Counted from the first letter of the stretch, positions 15,595-25,030 are shown. The stretch is DNA of 64,000 nt from Paenibacillus sp. PastM-3 (GCF_029893965.1 NZ_JARXXP010000001.1:372001-436000), one strand, 5' to 3'. Notes: generated by a model not told the origin, from the letters alone. A program made the numbers and translations.

Positions 15595-17035
15595 AGTTAT
15601 ATATAATGTGCTGAATAGTTTATCTTACGTGCTGGTGTTCTATGTTGCTTTTATAACGCTGGTCTATATTTCGCTGTTTATTATAGCAGCTGTAAAGCTG
15701 TTCCGGGAGAAGGATGTCAAGCCGATCCAGTATGACAAGATTTTAAGCAGTGAGCTGGCCCCTCCCCTATCCATTCTGGTTCCTGCCTATAACGAAGAAG
15801 TAAATATAGTCTGGAGTGTACGCTCCCTCCTGGGGATCAATTACAAGCAGTTTGAAATTGTTGTCATTAACGATGGCTCCAAGGATTCAACGGCGCAAAG
15901 CTTAATAACGGAATTTCAAATGGTGGAAGTCAAAAGCAAGGTACAGTGGTCAGGCCTCGGACGGGAAACCAAGCCTATCCGCGGCATCTACCGCTCCCTC
16001 CAGCATCATAATCTGGTACTCGTCGACAAGGAAAACGGCGGAAAAGCGGATGCCCTCAACGTAGGTATCAATGTATGCCAATACCCGTATTTCGCCTCGC
16101 TGGATGGCGATACCGTACTCGATACGGATGCCTTCATCAAGGTGATGAAGCCTGTGATGGATGCGCTCCCCGGAGAAGAGATTGTGGCGACCGGCGGCAG
16201 CGTCGGCATTGCTAACGGGAGCTATGTCGACAGCGGCCATCTCAGCAGCGAGAATGTACTGCTCTCCAGAAAACCGCTGGTTATTATGCAGGTTATCGAA
16301 TATTTACGGGCTTTCTTAATGGGGCGTGTTGGCCTAAGCCGGTTCAATATTCTGCTTATTGTTTCAGGAGCTTTTGGCGTATTCAAGAAAGACTGGGTTA
16401 TTGAAGCCGGCGGCTATGAGCCGGGAACGATTGGTGAGGACATGGAGCTGATTGTCAGGCTGCACCGGCGGATCAGGGAGAAGAAAAGCAAGGCGAGAAT
16501 CGTATACGTACCGGATCCCGTCTGCTGGACGGAAGCGCCGGAGACTGTGAAGGTTCTTCACCGGCAGCGTACACGCTGGCACCGGGGCCTGTTTGAAAGC
16601 CTGTGGAAGCACAAAGTGATGCTTCTGAATCCGCACTACGGTAGAATTGGAATGGTCGCCATGCCGTACTTTGTATTTGTTGAACTGTTGGGCCCTGTAG
16701 TCGAGGTGCTCGGAATACTTACCGTGGTGCTGGGGTTGTCACTCCAATTGGTCAACACGCAGCTCAGTCTGGCTTTGTTTCTGGTGATGGTGATCTACGG
16801 TTCGCTGTTATCGGTAGGGGCTGTATTGTTTGAGCAGTGGTGCGTTGGACGGTATAATAAGGTCGCCGATTTATTCCGGCTGTTCTTCTATGCCCTCTCG
16901 GAGGCCTTTTGGTTCCGTCCGCTCATGACAGCCTGGCGTTTGAAAGGTCTCTTTCAGGCAGTGCGCGGCAAACAGCATCAGTGGGGAGATATGGTACGCG
17001 GAAATGTCATGAACTCCAAGAAACCGGGTGCTTAA
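15575..17035 (+). CDS. Processive family 2 glycosyltransferase (polysaccharide synthase)
   Basis: 486 residues with an N-terminal membrane helix (about 10-40), a cytoplasmic GT2 domain and three to four C-terminal helices. Motifs are VPAYNEE, the nucleotide-binding VVINDGSKDST, NGGKADALNVG, the DxD-like SLDGDT, the acceptor-site GEDMELIVRLHR and the processivity motif QRTRWHRG. This is the pattern of IcaA/PgaC and hyaluronan- or cellulose-synthase-like enzymes that polymerise a UDP-sugar and extrude the chain. The ATG at 15575 has AAAGGAAA upstream; earlier in-frame starts lie deep in the HEAT gene and have no RBS. The sugar cannot be told from sequence. It closes the operon and is followed by a strong terminator. 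Confidence 0.9.
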   Translation: MKESSIEVIYNVLNSLSYVLVFYVAFITLVYISLFIIAAVKLFREKDVKPIQYDKILSSELAPPLSILVPAYNEEVNIVWSVRSLLGINYKQFEIVVINDGSKDSTAQSLITEFQMVEVKSKVQWSGLGRETKPIRGIYRSLQHHNLVLVDKENGGKADALNVGINVCQYPYFASLDGDTVLDTDAFIKVMKPVMDALPGEEIVATGGSVGIANGSYVDSGHLSSENVLLSRKPLVIMQVIEYLRAFLMGRVGLSRFNILLIVSGAFGVFKKDWVIEAGGYEPGTIGEDMELIVRLHRRIREKKSKARIVYVPDPVCWTEAPETVKVLHRQRTRWHRGLFESLWKHKVMLLNPHYGRIGMVAMPYFVFVELLGPVVEVLGILTVVLGLSLQLVNTQLSLALFLVMVIYGSLLSVGAVLFEQWCVGRYNKVADLFRLFFYALSEAFWFRPLMTAWRLKGLFQAVRGKQHQWGDMVRGNVMNSKKPGA

Positions 17036-17065
17036 GATTAGATGCAGTAGAGCTTCATGCAAATA

Positions 17066-17106
17066 AACGGCTACAGTTCCTTAAAAGGACTGCAGCCGTT
17101 TTTTTA
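17066..17106 (+). terminator. Bidirectional terminator between the GT2 operon and the Mrp side
   Basis: A 16-bp stem with two mismatches (17066-17082 with 17085-17100) is followed by TTTTTTT on the plus strand and has an A-rich left flank. The stop codon of the minus-strand gene (17081) lies inside it. Confidence 0.85.
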
Positions 17107-17365
17107 CCTCAGAGATAAAGAATTCAGCATCTGATTCTATGGTGTACGCATAGACCCCGTGCTTTGTATGCAAATAGAGTACGCCATGGCCTTGTCGGAG
17201 GTCTTTGAATGATATATCAAAAATCTCGTCAATTGGAAACTCGCGGTAAGCCGAAACAATCCGGTTTGAATAAAGACATAACGAGCGCCTGTGGATGATT
17301 ATCTCGAGATTGTCTGCAGTGACGATCCGTTCTACTTTATAATAAGGCTGGGTGGCAATAATCAA
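17081..17365 (-). CDS. PH-like domain protein, 94 aa
   Basis: About 94 residues with alternating strands (VERIVTADNLEIIIHRRSLC, DEIFDISFKD, VLYLHTKHGVYAYTIES) and a final helix (AEFFISEVKKRLQ), the pattern of small bacterial PH or YcxB-like sandwich domains. The start is TTG at 17365, placed 6 nt after AGGAGGG; longer forms would read through that site. No membrane helix is present. It follows mrpG by about 120 bp with no visible terminator between, so it may be read from the Mrp transcript. Its function is unknown. Confidence 0.65.
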   Translation of the reverse strand: MIIATQPYYKVERIVTADNLEIIIHRRSLCLYSNRIVSAYREFPIDEIFDISFKDLRQGHGVLYLHTKHGVYAYTIESDAEFFISEVKKRLQSF

Positions 17366-17482
17366 GCATATCCCTCCTAGCTGCCGGATGCGGACTTCAA
17401 GAGATAGTCCTACCCGATGTTCTCGTGATTCTCCCCAAATACGCGGCTCCCCGCTTTTCAAAAGGAACTCTGCTGCTTGATA

Positions 17483-17842
17483 TTATTTTGCAGGCTTATC
17501 CTGGCTCGTTTCGACTTTGGGAAGGTACTCATTTTGAACGCTACCCTTCCACAATGGAACGCCCGAACGGTAGGCAGCCCGGCCATTCAAATGGCCTGCC
17601 ACCGGCGAAGTAATGAAAACGAACAAGATGGCGAGCAGCAGCTTTATGCTGACCGTTCCGTCTTTAAACCAAAAATACAGAAATCCGCCACCAAGCAAAC
17701 ACAATACACCGAAGGTTGCACTTTTGGTAGCAGCATGCGAGCGCAGATAAACATCGGGCAGCCGGACTAATCCGAAAGCGCTGATGCCGCAGAAAACAGC
17801 GCCAATCACCACCAGAACCGAGCTGAACAATTCACCTGTCAT
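17483..17842 (-). CDS. mrpG: Mrp antiporter subunit G
   Basis: 119 residues with three hydrophobic helices (GELFSSVLVVIGAVFCGISA, SATFGVLCLLGGGFLYF, SIKLLLAILFVFITSPVAGH). The LVRLPDVYLRSHAATKS segment is typical of MnhG/MrpG/PhaG. It is one of the small subunits needed to assemble the Na+/H+ antiporter. It overlaps mrpF by 11 bp and ends the ordered set A(B)-C-D-E-F-G. The C-terminal tail is polar and somewhat longer than usual. Confidence 0.93.
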   Translation of the reverse strand: MTGELFSSVLVVIGAVFCGISAFGLVRLPDVYLRSHAATKSATFGVLCLLGGGFLYFWFKDGTVSIKLLLAILFVFITSPVAGHLNGRAAYRSGVPLWKGSVQNEYLPKVETSQDKPAK

Positions 17843-18125
17843 GCCTTCTCTCCCCTTCCTCTACAACGACACCCCGTTCAATATATCTGGCGAGTGCAGT
17901 TGTTCCTATAAACGTCAGAATACCGATAACCAGAATAACCTCCAGAAAGTCCTGAGTATTCAGCAGCATACAAAGGACGGTTATCATAGCCAGTACATCA
18001 ATCCCGATCGTATCCAGTGCAGCAACCCTGTCTGAACGGGTAGGCCCTTTCAAAAGACGGAACAGGCAGGCCAGCATCGCCAAGCCCAGAATGACCAATG
18101 ACGCAGTTAACAGCGCGGATACCAT
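17832..18125 (-). CDS. mrpF: Mrp antiporter subunit F
   Basis: 97 residues, three membrane helices, with the family signature GPTRSDRVAALDTIGIDVLA. MrpF is an essential small subunit of the hetero-oligomeric antiporter and has been linked to cholate export in B. subtilis. The start overlaps the end of mrpE by one base. Confidence 0.93.
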   Translation of the reverse strand: MVSALLTASLVILGLAMLACLFRLLKGPTRSDRVAALDTIGIDVLAMITVLCMLLNTQDFLEVILVIGILTFIGTTALARYIERGVVVEEGERRHDR

Positions 18126-18607
18126 CAGCGGGTCACCTCCAATATCACTTGTTCAAAATTGTCTCTAATCTGCTTGGCCATCACCTCTGCATCTTTAATA
18201 TCAATGGCGTGAATGTATAATGTTTTGCCATCGGCAGATACATCAAGGGTTAGCGTTCCCGGGGTCAAGCAAATCAGGCAGGACAGCAGCGTGACTTCCC
18301 ATTCCGAGGTTAAGGCAGTCTCATAAGCAAATATACCGGGACGAATGGCCAGCTTCGGACGAAGAATATGACCGATCACCACAAAATTGGAAATGGTCAA
18401 TTCACGGATAAAGATCAGCAGAAGCTTCGTTATGGACCATAGACGTCTAATATAGAACGGCCGGGTCTGTGGTCTGGATTTCCTGAATAACAGCAACAAT
18501 ACTATACCGAGCAAATAACCAATAATGAAACTGGAGCCAGTGTTATTGTTATTTATCGCCATCCACAGAAAAGCAATTAACAGGTTAAACAAGAATTGTA
18601 AAGCCAT
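18125..18607 (-). CDS. mrpE: Mrp antiporter subunit E
   Basis: 160 residues, with two N-terminal helices (LQFLFNLLIAFLWMAI, SSFIIGYLLGIVLLLLF) and a C-terminal cytoplasmic alpha/beta part (LLSCLICLTPGTLTLDVSAD, TLYIHAIDI). The CLTPGTLTLDV phrase is diagnostic for MrpE. It lies 5 bp after mrpD in the operon. Confidence 0.93.
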   Translation of the reverse strand: MALQFLFNLLIAFLWMAINNNNTGSSFIIGYLLGIVLLLLFRKSRPQTRPFYIRRLWSITKLLLIFIRELTISNFVVIGHILRPKLAIRPGIFAYETALTSEWEVTLLSCLICLTPGTLTLDVSADGKTLYIHAIDIKDAEVMAKQIRDNFEQVILEVTR

Positions 18608-18612
18608 CTCAT

Positions 18613-20091
18613 CTACTCCTTCATCATTACGGCTTGAATGTACTCTGCAGGTGAGGCCAGAACATCACCGGCCTGCGATACAAAGGCATATAGAGGATCT
18701 GCCCCGATTCCCATCGCAATGACAAGCACCAGCAGTCCGGCAGCAACAGCCGTAGCCCCTTTTAAGCTGACTGCGGGCCGTTTAATCCCTGGTTCATTTC
18801 CCCAGAATGCCAGCCTGAAAACCTTGATTAAGGAATACAGCACCATAAAGCTTGATCCGAGGCCTACAAGTGCCAGCGTCAGCATACCGGCATCCAAAGC
18901 CCCGCGGATAATTAACAGCTTGCCGGCAAAACCGCTTAGCGGCGGAATACCGACCAGGGCAAGAGCCAGTATAAAGAACATCCAGCCAAGGAGCGGATAT
19001 TTCTTAATCATGCCACCCATACCGCTTAACTGGTCTGTTCCCGCTGCGGTTATAATCAGCCCGCCAAGGATGAACAAGAGCGCTTTAGCCAGTATGTCGT
19101 GAAGCAGATAGAAGACAGCTCCGTCCAGCGCATCCTGCGTTCCGGCAGCAAGCCCAAAGGCCACAAAACCTACACTGATAATAACATTGTAATTAAAAAT
19201 CCGCGGGATGTCCTTGTAAGCAACTGCCCCGAGACTCCCCAGAATCATGGTAGCCGCTGCCATCCAGGCGATCAGGTTATGAGTAAGGTCCATATCGTTT
19301 ACAAACAGCAGCGTAAATGTGCGGATGATCGCATATAGTCCCACTTTCGTCAGCAGGGCACCAAATAATGCTCTGATCGCCGGCGGAGGTGCGCTGTACG
19401 ATCCCGGAAGCCAAAAGAACAGAAACAGCCCGGCTTTCAGGGAAAACACAATTAAAAATAATACGGATATAACGTTAATTACGCCGCCTTGACCGGCTTC
19501 AGAAATACGCTGGGACAAATGCGCCATGTTGAGCGTTCCTGCTGCAGCATAGAGATAGGCTACTGCCGCTACAAACAAGGTTGAGGATACAATATTGATT
19601 AGCAGGTATTTGGACGTTTCCCTTAGCTGAAGCTTGGTCCCTCCCAGCGAAATGAGCGCATAAGAGGAAATCAGCATGACCTCAAAGAAGACAAACAGAT
19701 TGAAAATATCTCCTGTGAGGAACGAACCGTATACCCCCACCAGCAGGAAATGAAAAAACGTATAGTAATAATACTTTTCCCGCTTCTCTTCAATGCTGCT
19801 GAAGGAATAGAGCAATATGGCTAAGCTGGCGAGCGAAGCCATCATCACAAGTAATAAAGCGAACATATCCCCTACGAATATAATGCCGTAAGGAGGAGCC
19901 CAGCCCCCCATCTGTAAGGTCAGGATGCCGTCAGCATGTACACGAGTAACCAGAAGCATTGTAACAAGGATCGTAAGCAGACCGCTAACCACACTAATCC
20001 CACGCTGAAGGCGTATCTTCTCTTTGAAAAAAATCAGTATAACCGCTGTACTCAAGGGAATTAGAATCGGCAGCACCAGCATATTGTTCAT
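18613..20091 (-). CDS. mrpD: Mrp antiporter subunit D
   Basis: 492 residues and about 14 membrane helices of the complex I NuoL/M/N type. Ion-path signatures include EVMLISSYALISLGG and PGSYSAPPPAIRALFGALLTK with its conserved Lys, and a broken-helix region with HDILAKALLFILGG. MrpD and MrpA form the proton/sodium channels of the Na+/H+ antiporter, which exports Na+ and helps pH homeostasis. It overlaps mrpC by 4 bp. Confidence 0.95.
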   Translation of the reverse strand: MNNMLVLPILIPLSTAVILIFFKEKIRLQRGISVVSGLLTILVTMLLVTRVHADGILTLQMGGWAPPYGIIFVGDMFALLLVMMASLASLAILLYSFSSIEEKREKYYYYTFFHFLLVGVYGSFLTGDIFNLFVFFEVMLISSYALISLGGTKLQLRETSKYLLINIVSSTLFVAAVAYLYAAAGTLNMAHLSQRISEAGQGGVINVISVLFLIVFSLKAGLFLFFWLPGSYSAPPPAIRALFGALLTKVGLYAIIRTFTLLFVNDMDLTHNLIAWMAAATMILGSLGAVAYKDIPRIFNYNVIISVGFVAFGLAAGTQDALDGAVFYLLHDILAKALLFILGGLIITAAGTDQLSGMGGMIKKYPLLGWMFFILALALVGIPPLSGFAGKLLIIRGALDAGMLTLALVGLGSSFMVLYSLIKVFRLAFWGNEPGIKRPAVSLKGATAVAAGLLVLVIAMGIGADPLYAFVSQAGDVLASPAEYIQAVMMKE

Positions 20092-20420
20092 TCCTTTACC
20101 TCCTTGATACTGTCGATATCATCAGTACCCAGGGACTGATAAGAACGGTAAGCAAGTACGAAATAAAAGGCCGTTACCCCAAAGCTGATCACTATAGAGG
20201 TCAGGATCAGAGCCTGCGGCAGAGGATCAACATAAGTATCCTCTTTTCCCAGTACGGGAGCTGCCCCCTTTTTGAGTCCGGCCATGGTCAGAAGCAGCAG
20301 ATGTACACCATGCGTCAGCAGGGAAGTTCCCAGTACGATTCGCAGCAGCGTTTTTGACAAAATCAGATAGACTCCTATAGTAAAGAGAATTCCTATGGCC
20401 AGTGCCATTACGAGTTCCAT
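20088..20420 (-). CDS. mrpC: Mrp antiporter subunit C
   Basis: 110 residues and three helices, homologous to NuoK. It contains the signature GIYL-like GVYLILSKTLLRIVLGTSLL and a loop GKEDTYVDPLPQALILTSIV, conserved in MnhC. It overlaps mrpA by 13 bp and mrpD by 4 bp, as expected for coupled translation. Confidence 0.95.
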   Translation of the reverse strand: MELVMALAIGILFTIGVYLILSKTLLRIVLGTSLLTHGVHLLLLTMAGLKKGAAPVLGKEDTYVDPLPQALILTSIVISFGVTAFYFVLAYRSYQSLGTDDIDSIKEVKE

Positions 20421-23272
20421 CGTTTATCCCCTCCGATCGTTAAGATAATGTTCATCGCCACGCCTACCACTGCCAGATAGACGCCGAGGTCAAATAGAAC
20501 GGCAGTCGCCAGTTCGACATCCCCAAGAATTGGCAGATGGAAATGGCCGAATGCATGACTTAGAAAAGGAGCGCCAAAAAGGAATGAGCCTGAGGCCGTC
20601 AGAATTGCCAGCAGGAGTCCGGCTGCAGTAAGCAACCGGTAATTCACAGGAAATGCCTTGCGGACTTGATCCATGCCAAAAGCAATCGTCATCAGTACAA
20701 GCGCAGCCGAAGTCATAAGTGCCCCGATGAATCCTCCTCCCGGATGGTTATGTCCGGCAAAAAACAGGTAAAAAGAGAAAACCAGAATAATAATGATAAT
20801 CCCCTTGGACATTGTCTTCAGGATGACATCGTTACTCCGTAATGGAACTGCCAGGCGGGCGTCCCCCTGCCGTTGCTGCATGTGATCCTCTTCCATCCTC
20901 AGATTAATCAAACCGTAGATGCCCAGCGAAGCGATACCAAGAACCATGATTTCAAACAGAGTATCAAATCCGCGGAAATCTACAAGGATGACATTGACAA
21001 CATTTTTCCCTCCTGCTAGGTTATAGCTTTCCTTTAAGAAAAACTCGGAGATAGGTTCGAATGGACTGCTGCCCATTGCCGCCAATGCAACCAGCGTTAC
21101 CGTGACACCGACACCTAAAGCAATAATCAGATTTGGCAGTTTAAAGCTTACTCTTTCCTTCTGCTGTTTCAGCTTGGGCAAATACCGGAAACATAACAGG
21201 AACAGGATCACCGACACGGTTTCAATAATCATTTGGGTGAGTGCAAGATCCGGTGCCCGGAAAAGAACAAACAGCAGTGTCACCATGTATCCGACTCCGC
21301 CGGTAAACAGAATGGCGTTGACCCGTGACTTGGCAAAAGGAACCGCAAAGGCTGCCATAAGCATTACTGCGATAACGGCCAATTCGTAAAAAGACAAATC
21401 CGCATATTGTGCCATGCCAAAGCTGATTCCCGGTTCCCGCAGGAGGACAGCAAGCAGAGAGATAATGATAAAGCTGAAGATATACAGCAGGTAATGACGG
21501 TTGGAGCCTGTCATATATGCATTAGTAATTCGTCTTGATCCCATTTCCAATAGCTGGAGCGATGCATCATACACCCTGTTAAGGGTATTACGTCCTCTGG
21601 TTTCGCGGTCCAGCACCCGTAACCGGGTATAGCCTTTATACAGCAGCAAGCCGGCAGCTATAACACCAAGAGTCATGAAGATCTCCGGTGTCCAGCCATG
21701 CCAGAAATGAATCGAAACCTCAAAGGCTACCTCAGGAGCGAGAAGCCCGGTGTGAATGGATGCCATTGCCGGTTCGATAAGCGTGACAGCGACCAGGTCC
21801 GGAAAAAAGGCGAGGACAAGTGTTAAAGAAACAAGAATCACCGGGGACAATAAAAGACCAAGCGGTGCTTCATGCGGAACTTTGTCCAGCTTCTCTTTTT
21901 GAAGCTTCCCGCCAAAGGTTTTGAAGACGAGAATCATGCTGTATACAAAGGTGAACACGCTGGCGAGCCAGGCAATTACAGCAAAGAGCTGCAACCAGAA
22001 TCCCGCGTTCAGAATATCAAACTCACGGATATTCAGTACGGATGTAAAGAACATTTCTTTACTGAGAAATCCGCTGAACGGCGGCAATCCTGCCATGGAG
22101 AACGCCCCCATCAGGGCAACAGAGAAGGTAACCGGCATGAGAGACATGAGTCCGCCAAGTTTGCGGAGATCCCGGGTCCCCGACTCATGGTCAATGATGC
22201 CAACCACCATGAACAGACTGCCCTTGAACACGGCGTGATTGATCAGGTGAAAAAGGGCGGCTGAAGTTGCCATTGTATAAAAAAGCGCATCCTGCTTCCC
22301 GGCAAAAAAGCCGGCTGCAGAGCCGAACCCAAGCAATGACATGATCAACCCCAGCTGGCTGATCGTCGAGTATGCCAGCAAGGCTTTGAGATCTGTCTGC
22401 CGTATAGCTTTAAATGACCCATAGATAAGGGTAAGCAGTCCAGTTACAGACACCAGCCAGAACCACTCCGATTGTCCCGCAAAAATAGGCGTAAGCCGGG
22501 CCACAAGGTAAATTCCTGCTTTGACCATTGTCGCAGAATGAAGATATGCACTTACCGGAGTCGGAGCTTCCATGGCGTCCGGCAGCCAGATATGAAAAGG
22601 AAACTGGGCGGATTTCGTAAAGGCTCCCAGCAGAATGAGCAGCATGGCGGGAATAAACATTGCGTTATCTGTCAAGGTCCCCGCGAGTCCGATTATCTCC
22701 CGGATACTGTAAGTGCCAGTCATAACATACAGCAGATTAAATCCGGCAAACATGGCCAGCCCGCCGAACACCGTGATCAGCATAGATTTCACTGCACCAT
22801 AACCGGAGCGTTCCCGGCCGTACCAGAAGGCAATGAGTAAAAATGAAGATATGCTAGTGAGTTCCCAGAACCCGTATAGGATGATCAGATTATCTGACAG
22901 CACAACACCCAGCATTGCACCCATAAACATAAGCAGATACACATAAAACCGCCGGATCCCCTCGGTCTGTTTATCCAGATAATAAATGGAGTACAGAACA
23001 ACAAGGGCCCCCATCCCGGTAATCAGCAGGACAAATATCAGGCTGAGGCCATCCAGAATCAGGGTAATATCGACGCCAAAGGACGGCATCCAGGCGATCG
23101 TGTTGATAATAGGCTCTCCCGCTCTGACCGCTGTAATCTTCAACAGGAAATACAGGAACAGAACCACCGGAAGAGGCAGTACAATCCATCCCGGATGGAA
23201 CCGCGTAGTTTGTCTAATTAATAGCATTAATACTGACAGCAAAAATGGAAGCAGAATCACAATGTGCAGCAC
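20408..23272 (-). CDS. mrpA: Fused Mrp antiporter subunit A-B
   Basis: 954 residues. The first 640 or so form the NuoL-like antiporter core (FTKSAQFPFHIWLPDAMEAP followed by TPVSAYLHSATMVKAGIYLV), then comes the MrpA-specific extension (MbhD/MbhE-like; AVIAVMLMAAFAVPFAKSRV, RAPDLALTQMIIET). From about residue 810 the chain continues as a complete MrpB domain (KTMSKGIIIIILVFSFYLFF, GHNHPGGGFIGALM, YLAVVGVAMNIILTIGGDKR). In B. subtilis A and B are separate proteins of about 800 and 143 residues; PhaAB of rhizobia and some Bacillales have a fusion. No separate mrpB follows, which fits the fusion. It heads the antiporter genes, 36 bp after the USP-domain gene. Confidence 0.95.
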   Translation of the reverse strand: MLHIVILLPFLLSVLMLLIRQTTRFHPGWIVLPLPVVLFLYFLLKITAVRAGEPIINTIAWMPSFGVDITLILDGLSLIFVLLITGMGALVVLYSIYYLDKQTEGIRRFYVYLLMFMGAMLGVVLSDNLIILYGFWELTSISSFLLIAFWYGRERSGYGAVKSMLITVFGGLAMFAGFNLLYVMTGTYSIREIIGLAGTLTDNAMFIPAMLLILLGAFTKSAQFPFHIWLPDAMEAPTPVSAYLHSATMVKAGIYLVARLTPIFAGQSEWFWLVSVTGLLTLIYGSFKAIRQTDLKALLAYSTISQLGLIMSLLGFGSAAGFFAGKQDALFYTMATSAALFHLINHAVFKGSLFMVVGIIDHESGTRDLRKLGGLMSLMPVTFSVALMGAFSMAGLPPFSGFLSKEMFFTSVLNIREFDILNAGFWLQLFAVIAWLASVFTFVYSMILVFKTFGGKLQKEKLDKVPHEAPLGLLLSPVILVSLTLVLAFFPDLVAVTLIEPAMASIHTGLLAPEVAFEVSIHFWHGWTPEIFMTLGVIAAGLLLYKGYTRLRVLDRETRGRNTLNRVYDASLQLLEMGSRRITNAYMTGSNRHYLLYIFSFIIISLLAVLLREPGISFGMAQYADLSFYELAVIAVMLMAAFAVPFAKSRVNAILFTGGVGYMVTLLFVLFRAPDLALTQMIIETVSVILFLLCFRYLPKLKQQKERVSFKLPNLIIALGVGVTVTLVALAAMGSSPFEPISEFFLKESYNLAGGKNVVNVILVDFRGFDTLFEIMVLGIASLGIYGLINLRMEEDHMQQRQGDARLAVPLRSNDVILKTMSKGIIIIILVFSFYLFFAGHNHPGGGFIGALMTSAALVLMTIAFGMDQVRKAFPVNYRLLTAAGLLLAILTASGSFLFGAPFLSHAFGHFHLPILGDVELATAVLFDLGVYLAVVGVAMNIILTIGGDKRWNS

Positions 23273-23308
23273 GGCTTAGTACCCCTTTCTATTCCTCATC
23301 TATTGTTC

Positions 23309-23941
23309 TCACTGGGGCTTAACCCATTCATTTTGTACGATTTTCAGGTATTGTGCCTCTCCATTGTTCACAATTTTAAAGAGACCCGTATTAAAATCGG
23401 TATCAAATTCCCGGAAGAAGGTGCCTTTCGTTACTTCGCTGCCGGCGGGCTCTTCCATAAGAACGTAACGGTCACCTTTCTTGACCAGATACGCAGTAAA
23501 TCCGCGTTCATGCGTTTGCTCGAGCAACTCGGGATATCGCTGAACTGCAACAATATGCAGATCAATCGTGCCGACCAGCTCCATCAAATCATTGATAAAG
23601 CTGCCGCGCGTAATCTCCTGCCACCGGGTTTGACTTGACTGTCCCAGCACAATTTGGGTCACTTTGTTCTCCCGGGCGGTTTCTACGATAACCTGTGCTG
23701 TCTTTTTGCCGTGGCATTTGCGGTACAGGAATAGTCCCCCGGCATCCTTCGTCTGCTTCTCCCAGCCTGAAAGATACAGCTGGTTCTCCGGGTTGTATTC
23801 ATTCTCTCCGGTGGAGTCAACAGTAAGGACAACAAGTGGAGCCTGAAGCTTCCTGGCCAGCTCGCTTCCTCTTTGAATTAACCGCTGTCCATGCGGGCCA
23901 TAATGCACACAGACCATAATACTCTCCTTGATCATCTCCAT
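23309..23941 (-). CDS. KdpD-like universal stress (USP) domain protein
   Basis: 210 residues, soluble. Residues 5-140 match the USP domain of KdpD: IMVCVHYGPHGQRLIQRGSE and APLVVLTVDS, then GGLFLYRKC and IVLGQSSQTRWQEITRGSFI. The remaining 70 residues (FTAYLVKKGDRYVLMEEPAG, TGLFKIVNNGEAQYLKIVQ) are an uncharacterised beta-rich tail. Neither the KdpD sensor-kinase parts nor a KdpDN domain are present. Its position 36 bp before mrpA, with a strong GGAGGG site, suggests co-transcription and a cytoplasmic sensor role for the antiporter, perhaps for K+, Na+ or a nucleotide. This is inference from context. Confidence 0.82.
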   Translation of the reverse strand: MEMIKESIMVCVHYGPHGQRLIQRGSELARKLQAPLVVLTVDSTGENEYNPENQLYLSGWEKQTKDAGGLFLYRKCHGKKTAQVIVETARENKVTQIVLGQSSQTRWQEITRGSFINDLMELVGTIDLHIVAVQRYPELLEQTHERGFTAYLVKKGDRYVLMEEPAGSEVTKGTFFREFDTDFNTGLFKIVNNGEAQYLKIVQNEWVKPQ

Positions 23942-23976
23942 TCGAAACCCTCCTCAAGTAAATTATTTCCATAAAA

Positions 23977-24010
23977 AGACACAAAAAGAGCCCGCTGTTG
24001 GCAGGCTCCT
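23977..24010 (-). terminator. Rho-independent terminator of the chemoreceptor gene
   Basis: On the minus strand GAGCCTGC / GCGGGCTC (23988-24008) is followed by TTTTTGTG. It separates the chemoreceptor gene from the USP/Mrp operon. Confidence 0.8.
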
Positions 24011-24109
24011 CCGGTTAAAGCGATATACAATTGGTTTTATTATATAGTCCTCATGAGAGAAAGTAAAGAAAACTTATCTATTGCGCCGGCAGCTGATTAC
24101 AATGAAAGA

Positions 24110-25030
24110 CTACACAATTTCACTTACGTGTCTTGCCTTGGCATCAAGCAACTGGGCAGAGGCACCGATAGCAGTAAAATCATTTAAGGCCACCTCTATC
24201 TGCTGCTGGTTGTGTTTAAGATATGTTTCCACTTTATTTGTTCCCTCGGAAATGTTCTTAATCTCTTTGGTTATCCCTTCAATACTTTCCCTAATCTCAT
24301 TAATGGAGTTTGCAACCCTAACGGACAATTTCCTTACTTCCTTGGCCACAACGTCAAAACCGCGGCCATATTCACCTGCATGTGCAGCTTCAATTGCGGC
24401 ATTCAGTGCAAGAAGCTGAGTCTGGGAGGCAATTTCGCGAATCGTTCCAACCACCGCTTGAATCGAACCAGCCTTTTCCTGTAAATGAGTCAATGTTGCA
24501 CTGTTGTGGGCTGAGACTTCTGAAATGTTCGTGAAGCTGGACAGCAATTCACGACTACGTTCTATACCGATTTCAGAATGCTCATTCAGAGCATGAGACA
24601 TCGTTTTTAATTCTTGCGCCATTGACGAAATATTATTCTGGCGGCTGGTAATGTCTGTAGCAATTTTGGCAACCCCGATGATCTTCTGATTAGCTCCATC
24701 ATAGACAGGCATATAGGTAGCCTCTAGCCATACAGTATTTCCGTTTTTTGCCTTGCGTTCAATTTTGTTCTGGAAACTTACCCCACTGAAAATGTTGCTC
24801 CAAAACAATTCATAATCACGGCTGTTTACAAATTCGTCGAAGCACAATTCCCGATGCTGCATTCCCAGCATTTCATCTGCTTCGTACCCCATCGTATGCG
24901 CAAATAAATCATTTACGTATTTTACCCGCCGATCCAGATCAAATCGTATGATTGCGAGATTGTTTTCCATAGACTTAACAACCAGCTCATCCATAACAGT
25001 ATCTTTCTTTTCCAAGGCTATCAATGACAA
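24110..25030 (-). CDS. Soluble PAS-domain chemoreceptor (MCP signalling domain)
   Basis: About 306 residues, no membrane helix. An N-terminal PAS domain (about 20-130; [49 protein letters not shown]) resembles those of Aer-like and PilZ-free energy sensors. It is followed by a short MCP region with the conserved hairpin tip ([35 protein letters not shown]). The long methylation helices are short, as in B. subtilis YfmS, a soluble receptor that influences flagellar switching. The start is probably TTG at 25030, 7 nt after GGGGG; an ATG 12 codons on is also possible. The gene is monocistronic with its own terminator. Confidence 0.87.
   Translation of the reverse strand: MSLIALEKKDTVMDELVVKSMENNLAIIRFDLDRRVKYVNDLFAHTMGYEADEMLGMQHRELCFDEFVNSRDYELFWSNIFSGVSFQNKIERKAKNGNTVWLEATYMPVYDGANQKIIGVAKIATDITSRQNNISSMAQELKTMSHALNEHSEIGIERSRELLSSFTNISEVSAHNSATLTHLQEKAGSIQAVVGTIREIASQTQLLALNAAIEAAHAGEYGRGFDVVAKEVRKLSVRVANSINEIRESIEGITKEIKNISEGTNKVETYLKHNQQQIEVALNDFTAIGASAQLLDAKARHVSEIV

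Noticed and set aside
21872..22264. 130-codon plus-strand frame inside mrpA
   Set aside because: It lies wholly within the well-supported antiporter gene on the other strand, has no RBS and is composed of complementary codons of hydrophobic stretches.
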